From positions 1 to 37,125 of the forward strand of contig JAECRO010000028.1 in the NCBI GenBank assembly GCA_016000195.1: a DNA stretch of 37,125 nucleotides. The letters run 5' to 3'. Of this stretch, positions 17,606 through 24,492 are shown piece by piece. The position numbers and the translations under genes are program-made. The notes under the pieces are model-generated. The model saw only the letters and a program-made list of their open reading frames with translations. It was not told where the DNA came from and made no database searches. The stretch is from Burkholderiales bacterium (GTDB lineage: Bacteria > Pseudomonadota > Gammaproteobacteria > Burkholderiales > Burkholderiaceae_C). The first letter of the stretch is position 1; each line of letters starts with the position of its first letter.

Positions 17606-20461
17606 ATGTTGCGCTCTTTGTTGCCCAAATTTTCCAAAGCCGAACCCACGCCGGCCGCCGCCGTTAAAACCAGCCCGGGCAAAAGTGCTGAAGCCCATCC
17701 GCTGGACGGCGTGACGGGCGGCGCTTTTTCAGCGGCCACTTCGGGCGAGCGGGCTTCCCGCATCCGCCAGTGGCTGGCCACCGAACCCACGCCCGAGCAA
17801 ATGGCCGAAGTCTATAAAGACCTGGCCAACCGCGACAAGGGCGCAGCCAAGCCGCTGAAAGAAAAGCTCGACGAAGTCAAGCGCAGCAAGGGCCAGGAAG
17901 CCATCGCCGTCGAATGGGCCGAAAAAGCCAAGTCGCTGCTGGCCCTGCCCAAGCTCAACCTGGCCGACGCCCTGGCCTGGCAGCGCGATGCCGCCAAGGC
18001 CGGCGCCCCGCTGTCCAGGGAACCGCTGGCCGGCCTGAAAACGCAGCTCGCCGAGCGCGTCAAGACGATTGAAGACCTGCAGCACCGCACCCAGGTGCAG
18101 CGCGAAGCCGCCGTGCTGATCGCCCAGCGCATCGAAGTGCTGTCGATCAAGCCGTGGCGCGATGCCGATGCCGTGCTCGACACGCTGCGCGCCGACGTGG
18201 CGCACTGGCAGGCGCAAGCCGACGAACTCACGCAGGATGCGAACTGGGCCAGCGTCGATGGCAAGTTTCCGCCGCTGCTCGACGCCTCGCGCGGCCAGTT
18301 GCTGGCCGTCTGGGAGGCATTCCAGAGCGCGCTCGCCCTGACAGTGAAAGCCGCCGAAGACAGCGCCGCGCCGCTGCCCGCCGTGCCGGTCTGGGCTGAT
18401 GAGCTGCGCGCCGCGCGCGGCCTGCCCACGTCCAAAGCCGAAGCCCAGGCCACGACTGCCGACGGCAGCCCGCCCGCCCGTGCGCCCAAGACCAAGATGG
18501 AACCCGGCGCCTTGAATGAGCTGCGCGCCAAGTCCGCCGCCATCGTGCAGGAAGCGCTGGCCCGGCTGGAGCATGAAGTCACCGAAGGCCACGGCAAGTC
18601 CACGCCCAAGGTCGCCGCCGACCTGCGCCATGCGCTGAAGGAAAACATCCGCAACATCGACAGCAAGCTGGAGGCCGCCGCGCACGCCGCGCTGACCGCT
18701 GCCGGCGAACTCGAAGGCTGGCAGCGCTGGCGCGCCGACCAGATTCGCGAAGAACTGGTTGTCAAGGCCGAAGCGCTGGTGGCCAAGCCGCTGGGCGGGC
18801 GCAAGCAGCAGGAAGCCTTGCGCAACATGCGCGAACAGTGGAAAACCAGCGACCAGGGCGGCACGCCCAACCACGCGCTGTGGAAGCGTTTTGACGACGC
18901 CTGCAACGAAGCGCACAAGGTCGTCGAAGCCTGGCTCGAAAAAGTCAAGGAACAGGCCGACGCTAACAAGGCCCAGCGCCAGGCGCTGATCGACGAAGTG
19001 CTGGCCTGGGCTGAGGCCAACCAGGACAACAGCGACTGGAAGCACCATATCCGCAGCCTGAACGGCTTCGTCGATAAATGGCGCGAAGCCGGCCATCTGG
19101 GTGAAAAAGCCTTTGCCGAAATCCAGCCGGTCTGGAAAGCCGCCATGGACCAGGCCGATGCCGCGCTGACCGCCGCCCGCGCCGCCAGCCTGGCGCGCCG
19201 CCGCGCCATGATCGAGGAAGCCCAGGTGCTGGGCGCCGAGCCGCAGCTGCGCATCGACGCCGTCAAGTCGCTGCAGCAGCGCTGGCAGCATGAGGCGCAA
19301 AGCGTGCCGATTGAGCGCAAGCAGGAGCAAAAGCTCTGGGACGCTTTCCGCAAGCCGATTGACGACGCCTTCCAGCGCAAGACCGTCGAGCGCGAAAAAG
19401 CCGCCGCCGCCCTGGGTGAGCATGACCGCTACGTGCTGGAAGCCGCCAAGGCCGTCGAGCTGGCCACCGCCAGCGGCGACGCGCAAAAAATCCATGCTGC
19501 CGCCAAGGCCCTAGAAGCCGCCGTGCGCGGACAGGTGCAGGCCGCCGCTGACGCCAGGACCGCCGCCGACGCCGTTCCAGCAGCCCCGGTTTCTGAAGGA
19601 AATCAGGCTGTAGCGCAGGATGCGCATGCGCAGGCAGCTACGGAAAGCATAGCAACTGCAGCCGCTGTCGATGCCGATGGCAACCTGACCGCCGAAGCCG
19701 CGCAGGCCGAGTTCGCCGAATCGGCGCAGCCTGCCACCGAGCCGGCCGAGCCAGCGCCCGCGCCAAAACCCGCCGCCAAGCCCATCATTGCCATGCGCGG
19801 CGACGACCGTCCCGGCGCACGCCGTGCCGAGCCCGCGCCCGCAGGCCGTGGCGGCAAGTTTGGCGACCGCAAGGACGCGCGTCCGGGCGGCAAGCCAAGC
19901 GGCCCGCGCCAGAGCACCGACAACAAGTTCGAGCCTTACCGTCCCGAGCGCGAAGGCCGGCCTGAGCGTTTCAGCGAGCGTCCGGCATTTGAAGAGCGTG
20001 GCCCGCGCCTGGGCGACGCCGCCTTCCGCGCCCAGCGCGAAGCGTTCGAGGCCGCCAACCAGGCGCTGAAAAAGCTCGCCATGCAGGCCCACGGCGAAGT
20101 GCTGACCAATTTGCTGACCGCCTGGGAAAAGCGCGACCCCGAGCAACTGCCCGCCGCGCAGGAACTCGGCAAGCTGGTGGCGCCCGCCGTGCGCAACAGC
20201 TGGGCCAAGGCGCTGGGCGCACCGGCTGGCAAGGACGCCTCCGAAGCGCTGCTGCGCCTGGAGATGGCCGCCGAGGTGCCGACGCCGGCCGATCACATCA
20301 GCGCGCGCCGCATGCTGCAACTGCAATTGCTGACCAAGCGCAACGCACCCGCGCCGCTTGAAACCTGGGGCGACGACGCCGCCAGAGTGCTGGCCGCCGA
20401 ATTCGACGCCGGCAACGCGCGGCGCCTGCAGAATGCGCTGAAAGCCTTGCTCAAGCGCTGA
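17606..20461 (+). CDS. DUF349 domain protein, large Ala-rich helical
   Basis: A 951-residue, Ala/Lys/Glu-rich, almost wholly helical cytoplasmic protein. It contains DUF349-type units built around W-x(n)-W patterns, for example LRNMREQWKTSDQGG, WKRFDDACNEAHKVVE, SLQQRWQHEAQSVP and KLWDAFRKPIDDAF, between about residues 400 and 620. A disordered Ala/Pro/Arg-rich linker (about 640-850) follows, then a final helical block. The exact role of the family is unknown to me. ATG 17606 (MLRSLLPKFSK) is chosen as the first normal start; an in-frame GTG at 17519 adds 29 residues, and no ribosome site is strong. Residues around 665-685 come from an in-frame copy of a short repeat. The very high GC produces long open frames on the opposite strand that I regard as noise. 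Confidence 0.85.
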   Translation: MLRSLLPKFSKAEPTPAAAVKTSPGKSAEAHPLDGVTGGAFSAATSGERASRIRQWLATEPTPEQMAEVYKDLANRDKGAAKPLKEKLDEVKRSKGQEAIAVEWAEKAKSLLALPKLNLADALAWQRDAAKAGAPLSREPLAGLKTQLAERVKTIEDLQHRTQVQREAAVLIAQRIEVLSIKPWRDADAVLDTLRADVAHWQAQADELTQDANWASVDGKFPPLLDASRGQLLAVWEAFQSALALTVKAAEDSAAPLPAVPVWADELRAARGLPTSKAEAQATTADGSPPARAPKTKMEPGALNELRAKSAAIVQEALARLEHEVTEGHGKSTPKVAADLRHALKENIRNIDSKLEAAAHAALTAAGELEGWQRWRADQIREELVVKAEALVAKPLGGRKQQEALRNMREQWKTSDQGGTPNHALWKRFDDACNEAHKVVEAWLEKVKEQADANKAQRQALIDEVLAWAEANQDNSDWKHHIRSLNGFVDKWREAGHLGEKAFAEIQPVWKAAMDQADAALTAARAASLARRRAMIEEAQVLGAEPQLRIDAVKSLQQRWQHEAQSVPIERKQEQKLWDAFRKPIDDAFQRKTVEREKAAAALGEHDRYVLEAAKAVELATASGDAQKIHAAAKALEAAVRGQVQAAADARTAADAVPAAPVSEGNQAVAQDAHAQAATESIATAAAVDADGNLTAEAAQAEFAESAQPATEPAEPAPAPKPAAKPIIAMRGDDRPGARRAEPAPAGRGGKFGDRKDARPGGKPSGPRQSTDNKFEPYRPEREGRPERFSERPAFEERGPRLGDAAFRAQREAFEAANQALKKLAMQAHGEVLTNLLTAWEKRDPEQLPAAQELGKLVAPAVRNSWAKALGAPAGKDASEALLRLEMAAEVPTPADHISARRMLQLQLLTKRNAPAPLETWGDDAARVLAAEFDAGNARRLQNALKALLKR
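19600..19656. repeat. Short dispersed repeat inside the DUF349 gene
   Basis: The stretch AAATCAGGCTGTAGCGC, then GCGCAGGCAGCTAC, then AAGCATAGCA matches the layout of the short repeat family (GCGC... AGCTAT... ATAGC). It is read in frame within the low-complexity linker as part of QAVAQDAHAQAATESIATAA. The local drop in GC against the flanking 70 per cent-plus sequence suggests an insertion tolerated because the linker is disordered. Confidence 0.45.
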
Positions 20462-20479
20462 AGCCACAGGCCGGATCCA

Positions 20480-20512
20480 CAACGCCGCATCAACGCCGCA
20501 TCAACGCCGCGT
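20480..20512 (+). repeat. Three tandem 11-bp units
   Basis: CAACGCCGCAT is repeated at 20480-20490 and 20491-20501, with a variant copy (CAACGCCGCGT) at 20502-20512, just after the DUF349 stop. Confidence 0.75.
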
Positions 20513-20532
20513 GACCCGGCCCCGATCAGATC

Positions 20533-20625
20533 CGTCATTCCCGCGCAGGCGGGAATCCAGCCGGTGTACGAAAAGCCGGGCTTCTGCCAGCACCGCACTG
20601 GATTCCCGCCTGCGCGGGAACGACG
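20533..20625. repeat. REP/dRS3-like 28-bp inverted repeat pair (MITE-like)
   Basis: A 28-bp unit at 20533-20560 (core ATTCCCGCGCAGGCGGGAAT, itself palindromic) recurs inverted at 20598-20625 with one mismatch. The 37-base centre holds a further small inverted pair, CCGGTG and CACCG. This core resembles the dRS3-type repeats of Neisseria and related REP elements of other proteobacteria. A third copy lies on the far side of the restriction-modification gene at 23657-23684. Confidence 0.8.
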
Positions 20626-20709
20626 AACGGAAGGACTGGATTCCCGCCTGCGCGGGAACGACGAACGGAAGGACTGGATTTCCGCCTGCGCGGGAACGAC
20701 GAACGGAAT
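20596..20709 (+). repeat. Three tandem 38-bp repeats directly before the RM gene
   Basis: A 38-bp unit (ACTGGATTCCCGCCTGCGCG followed by GGAACGACGAACGGAAG) occurs at 20596-20633, 20634-20671 and 20672-20709, almost identical. The last copy has ATTTCC for ATTCCC and ends in CGGAATC. Each unit contains the REP-like palindrome. The ribosome site of the downstream gene is formed by the end of the last unit, so copy number could affect its expression. Confidence 0.85.
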
Positions 20710-20712
20710 CTT

Positions 20713-23625
20713 ATGACGCCCCAGGACTTTATTCAAAAATGGGGTCCCGGCGGCCCGGCTTACGGCCTGAACGAAGAGCAGGGCGCGCAAAGCCACTTCC
20801 TTGACCTGTGCGAGCTGCTTGGCGTGCCCAAGCCTGGCAGCGAAGCGGGCTACCTGTTTGAAGAAAAAAACTTTGTTCTCGGCGGGCGCACGGGTTATGC
20901 CGACGTGTTCCGGCGCGGCGCCTTCGCCTGGGAAAACAAGGCGCCCGGCAAGAACCTTGACGCCGCGCTCAGGCAACTGCTCAGCTACAGCCTGGCGCTG
21001 AGCAATCCGCCCATCCTGGTGGTCTGCGACCGCCTGACGATCCGCATTCACACCCAGTTCACCGGCCACCCGAGCGAAACCCACAGCGTGCAGCTGGCCG
21101 AGCTTGACCAGCCGGCCAAGCTGGCGCTGCTGCGCCGCATCTGGACCGAGCCCGAGAGCTTTCGCCCGCAGAAAACCAGCCGCGACATCACCGAAGCGGC
21201 CGCGCGCAGCTTTGCCACGCTGGCCGAAGGCCTGCGCAAGCGCGGCCCGCCCAAGGACGCCGACCCGCAGGGCTGGCAGACGCATGCCGACGAGGTGGCG
21301 CATTTCCTCACGCAATGCCTGTTCTGCTTTTTTGCCGAGGACGTGGGCCTGCTGCCCGGCCGCATGTTTGAAGGGCTGGTGAACAACCGCAAGCTGACCA
21401 GCGAGAAACTGACCGGCGGGCTGCGCAACCTGTTCAGCGTGATGCAGGGCGGCGGGATGTATGGCAACGACGATATTCCGTGGTTCAACGGCGGGCTGTT
21501 CAAGGCCATCAAGGTGCCGCCGCTCAGCGTGATGGAGATGACCGAGCTGCGCAACGCCGCCGGCCTGAACTGGAGCGCGATTGACGTGTCGATCTTCGGC
21601 ACGCTGTTCGAGCGCGGGCTGGACCCGGGCAAGCGCAGCCAGCTTGGCGCGCACTACACCGACCCGGCGACGATCGAGCGCATCGTCCTGCCCGTGCTGA
21701 AGCGCCCGCTGCTACAAGTTTGGGAGCAGCTGGTGCCCGTGCTGCAAGCGCTGCTGGCAAAAAGTACCAAAAAAGGCGATAAAAACTACAAGGCCGCGCA
21801 GGTGAAGTTCATCGGCTGGCTCGACCAGCTCAAAGACTTTCGCGTGCTTGACCCGGCCTGCGGCAGCGGCAATTTTTTGTTCATGGGCCTGAAGGCGCTG
21901 AAGGACATCGAGCACCAGAGCCACATCGAAGCCGCCACGCTGGGGCTGGAGCGCGAAGCCGACCTCGTGACCGGCCCGCACAACATGCTCGGCATCGAGC
22001 TGAACGAATACGCCGCCGAACTGGCGCGCGTCACGGTCTGGATTGGCGAGCTGCAATGGCGGCTGCTGCACGGCTACGAGTTCAAGACCAATCCGGTGCT
22101 GGAGCCGCTCGACCATATCGAGTGCCGCGATGCGCTGCTGGCGTTTGGCGCTGGCAGCGCCGCGCCAGTTGAGGCCGAATGGCCGAAAGCCAGCGTGGTG
22201 ATGGGCAATCCGCCGTTTCTGGGTGACAAGAAAATGCGCGCTGAACTGGGCGATGCATACACCGAAGCGCTGCGCAAGGTCTTCGCGGGCCGCGTTCCTG
22301 GTGGCGCCGATTTGGTGACGTATTGGTTCGAGAAGGCGCGGGCGCAGATTGAAAGTCACGGATTGCGTGCGGCTGGATTGGTTGCGACCAATTCAATCCG
22401 GCAAGCCGCAAATCGGAAAGTTCTCGACCGCATCTGTGCAAGCACGCAGATTTACGACGCCTGGAGCGATGAGCCGTGGGTGAACGAGGGCGCTGCCGTT
22501 CGGGTGTCGTTGCTTACCCAGGGTGCGGCTGCCGAGTGCTTTTTGAATGGCCGCAAGGTTGACCGTATCAACGCCGATTTGACCGATGGAACCCAGGGAC
22601 TGGACCTGACCGTGGCCAAGCCGCTGCAGGAAAACGAAAACGTCTCGTTTTTCGGGCTTTCCCTCGCCGGGCCGTTCACCATTGAAGGCGAGTTGGCGAG
22701 ACAGTGGCTGCGAAAAGGCGGCAATCCGAACGGCCGGCCAAACAGCGATGTGATTCGTCCCATCTGGAACGGGGCGGACGTGACGCGCCGTGCGGCGGAT
22801 CGCTGGGTGATTGATTTTGCGTTGATGAACGAGGCGGATGCCTGCCTGTACGAGTTGCCTTTCGAGCATATTCGCCGTTGCGTCAAGCCGGTGCGGGACA
22901 AAAACAATCGTCAAAGCCGGGCGCGGATGTGGTGGCGACATGGAGAGGCGCGGCCTGGCTTGCGTCAAGCCATGGCTGGGCATGAACGTGTCATCGTGAC
23001 CTCGGAAACGTCCAAGCACCGCTACTTTGTCTGGTGCCCTGCGGCCATTGCGCCAGAGCACAAACTCGTGGTGATTCCCCGCTCCGATGACCAGACTTTC
23101 GGTGTCTTGTCGTCGCGAGTCCATGTTGTGTGGGCGCTGGCTGTGGGCAGTTCACTGGAAGACCGGCCTGTTTACACCACCAGCCGCTGCGTCGAGCCAT
23201 TTCCATTCCCAGAGGACTTGACGCTCAATCTGCCGGCGTCAAATAAACCCATCGCCATGCACATCGCCCGCGCCGCCAAGCGCCTGAACGACCTGCGCGA
23301 AAGCTGGCTCAATCCGCCCGAATGGATGCAGCGCCTGCCCGAGGTGACGCCGCTGGGGATGGAAAAAAGCCCGTACCCCGACCGCATCGTGCCGAGGAAC
23401 GGCCACGAAAAAGAGCTGGCCGAGCGCACGCTGACCAAGCTCTACAACCAGCGCCCGGCCTGGCTGGACGCGGCCCATCAGGCGCTGGATGCCGCCGTGG
23501 CCGCTGCCTACGGCTGGGCCGACTACCGCGCGGACATGCCGGATGAAGAGATTTTGAAGCGGCTGCTGGCGCTGAACCTGGCGCGCAAGCAGTTTCACCC
23601 TGACTGGAAAAGCCAGCCAGGGTGA
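20713..23625 (+). CDS. Type IIL (MmeI-like) fused restriction endonuclease-DNA methyltransferase
   Basis: A 970-residue single-chain enzyme with MmeI-family architecture. The N-terminal nuclease has the D-X9-ExK motif as Asp64...Glu74-Asn-Lys76. A helical connector spans about 170-340. An adenine-N6 methyltransferase follows, with motif I DPACGSG (380-386) and motif IV NPPF (499-502). The target-recognition region is about 600-830, then a C-terminal helical domain. Such enzymes methylate one strand of an asymmetric site and cut at a distance; the intact motif suggests both activities remain. It stands alone, with no separate R, M or S gene. ATG 20713 is preceded by CGGAATC from the tandem repeat. 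Codon use in 22300-23230 is less GC-biased than its flanks, and its stop lies inside a 15-bp-arm palindrome. A methyltransferase-only or BREX PglX role is less likely given size and motif. Confidence 0.85.
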   Translation: MTPQDFIQKWGPGGPAYGLNEEQGAQSHFLDLCELLGVPKPGSEAGYLFEEKNFVLGGRTGYADVFRRGAFAWENKAPGKNLDAALRQLLSYSLALSNPPILVVCDRLTIRIHTQFTGHPSETHSVQLAELDQPAKLALLRRIWTEPESFRPQKTSRDITEAAARSFATLAEGLRKRGPPKDADPQGWQTHADEVAHFLTQCLFCFFAEDVGLLPGRMFEGLVNNRKLTSEKLTGGLRNLFSVMQGGGMYGNDDIPWFNGGLFKAIKVPPLSVMEMTELRNAAGLNWSAIDVSIFGTLFERGLDPGKRSQLGAHYTDPATIERIVLPVLKRPLLQVWEQLVPVLQALLAKSTKKGDKNYKAAQVKFIGWLDQLKDFRVLDPACGSGNFLFMGLKALKDIEHQSHIEAATLGLEREADLVTGPHNMLGIELNEYAAELARVTVWIGELQWRLLHGYEFKTNPVLEPLDHIECRDALLAFGAGSAAPVEAEWPKASVVMGNPPFLGDKKMRAELGDAYTEALRKVFAGRVPGGADLVTYWFEKARAQIESHGLRAAGLVATNSIRQAANRKVLDRICASTQIYDAWSDEPWVNEGAAVRVSLLTQGAAAECFLNGRKVDRINADLTDGTQGLDLTVAKPLQENENVSFFGLSLAGPFTIEGELARQWLRKGGNPNGRPNSDVIRPIWNGADVTRRAADRWVIDFALMNEADACLYELPFEHIRRCVKPVRDKNNRQSRARMWWRHGEARPGLRQAMAGHERVIVTSETSKHRYFVWCPAAIAPEHKLVVIPRSDDQTFGVLSSRVHVVWALAVGSSLEDRPVYTTSRCVEPFPFPEDLTLNLPASNKPIAMHIARAAKRLNDLRESWLNPPEWMQRLPEVTPLGMEKSPYPDRIVPRNGHEKELAERTLTKLYNQRPAWLDAAHQALDAAVAAAYGWADYRADMPDEEILKRLLALNLARKQFHPDWKSQPG

Positions 23626-23632
23626 AACTGCT
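23588..23632. repeat. Perfect long palindrome across the RM stop codon
   Basis: Arms of 15 bp (AGCAGTTTCACCCTG 23588-23602 and CAGGGTGAAACTGCT 23618-23632) enclose a second stem, CTGG and CCAG. The TGA stop (23623-23625) is in the right arm. There is no T-run after it. The left arm and loop (35 bp) recur at 37078-37112. Confidence 0.85.
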
Positions 23633-23656
23633 CCAGGCTACAAATAACTTCCCGTC

Positions 23657-23684
23657 CGTCATTCCCGCGAAGGCGGGAATCCAG
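23657..23684 (+). repeat. REP/dRS3-like repeat downstream of the RM gene
   Basis: The unit matches 20533-20560 in the same orientation except for one base in the centre (GCGAAGGC instead of GCGCAGGC). With the upstream copies it brackets the restriction-modification gene. The rest of 23626-23790 has no gene. A 10-bp word, CCCCGATCAG, occurs at 23725-23734 and at 20520-20529. Confidence 0.8.
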
Positions 23685-23790
23685 CGACACGGGCTGAAAC
23701 GCTCAAACGAGTCTGGATACTCGCCCCCGATCAGGTCGAGGGCAGGCTCTTCGCTGGAATGGCGCAGGTAAGTTATTGCTGACAGTGTCC

Positions 23791-24348
23791 TTACCGGGAA
23801 AACCACATGCGCTGGAAAACCCCGTCCTTGTCGATCAGCAGGTGCTTGAGCCCGGCCAGCGCGTGAACCGTAACCAGGCCGATGAGAATCCAGGTGGTGA
23901 CTGAATGCGCCTCGAAAAACAGCTCTGCAAGGTCGTGATTGGCTTGAAGCACGCTGGGCAGGGGAATGCCGAAAAACACGATGCCGCGCTCGGTCAGCAG
24001 GGAGCCGATGATGCCGAAGGCCGGCATGGCGATCATCGCGGCGTACAGCAGCCAGTGGCCGGCTTTTGAGGCGGTCGCCTGCCAGGGCGCAACGCTGGCC
24101 GGCAATGGCGCCGGCGAATGACCGAGCCGCCAGAGCAGGCGCAGCAGTACCAGCCCGGCAAGCACCAGGCCGATGGACTTGTGCAGGTTGAAAAACCAGG
24201 CGCTGCCCGGGTCGTCTTCAATCTCCATCATGTACCAGCCCAGCGGGATCATGCCGATGATCAGGACGGCCAGCGTCCAGTGAAGCACGACCGCCAGTGG
24301 CGCGTAGGAAGATGTTTGGGTGGTGGGAAGGGTGTGAAGCGGTTGCAT
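23791..24348 (-). CDS. Cytochrome b561 family protein
   Basis: A 185-residue integral membrane protein with four hydrophobic helices (about residues 17-40, 53-73, 97-117 and 150-170), the CybB/b561 length and layout. Candidate heme-ligand histidines are His23 (VLHWTLA), His56 (NLHKSIG), His148 (EAHSV) and His162 (VHALAGLKH). It probably shuttles electrons from the quinone pool. I prefer ATG 24348, with CAGGAG about 12 bases upstream; an upstream GTG at 24381 lacks a ribosome site. It lies 144 bp beyond the 3' end of the MgtA gene, and on its other side is the repeat-flanked restriction-modification gene. Confidence 0.9.
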   Translation of the reverse strand: MQPLHTLPTTQTSSYAPLAVVLHWTLAVLIIGMIPLGWYMMEIEDDPGSAWFFNLHKSIGLVLAGLVLLRLLWRLGHSPAPLPASVAPWQATASKAGHWLLYAAMIAMPAFGIIGSLLTERGIVFFGIPLPSVLQANHDLAELFFEAHSVTTWILIGLVTVHALAGLKHLLIDKDGVFQRMWFSR

Positions 24349-24492
24349 GGGGGGTTGACTCTCCTGAAGCGGGTGGTTCACAAAGGCGACGCGCGTGCTC
24401 GCGGGATGTTGGCTCGCTCATCCTGCAACGGCAAGATTAAGGGAGTATTAAGCCGGGCGGGTCGGGGCTGCCGGGCCTGCTGCACGTTCTCC

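Noticed and set aside
17729..19495. Long open frame antisense to the DUF349 gene
   Set aside because: It mirrors the GC-rich codons of the sense gene, has no conserved domain I can recognise and no start signals; sense-strand DUF349 sequence is convincing.
20596..20709. CRISPR-like array of 38-bp repeats
   Set aside because: The units are directly tandem with no spacers, contain the REP-like palindrome, and no cas genes are near.
20713..23625. BREX PglX methyltransferase
   Set aside because: The protein is shorter than PglX, has an MmeI-type nuclease motif at its N terminus, and no other BREX genes are present.
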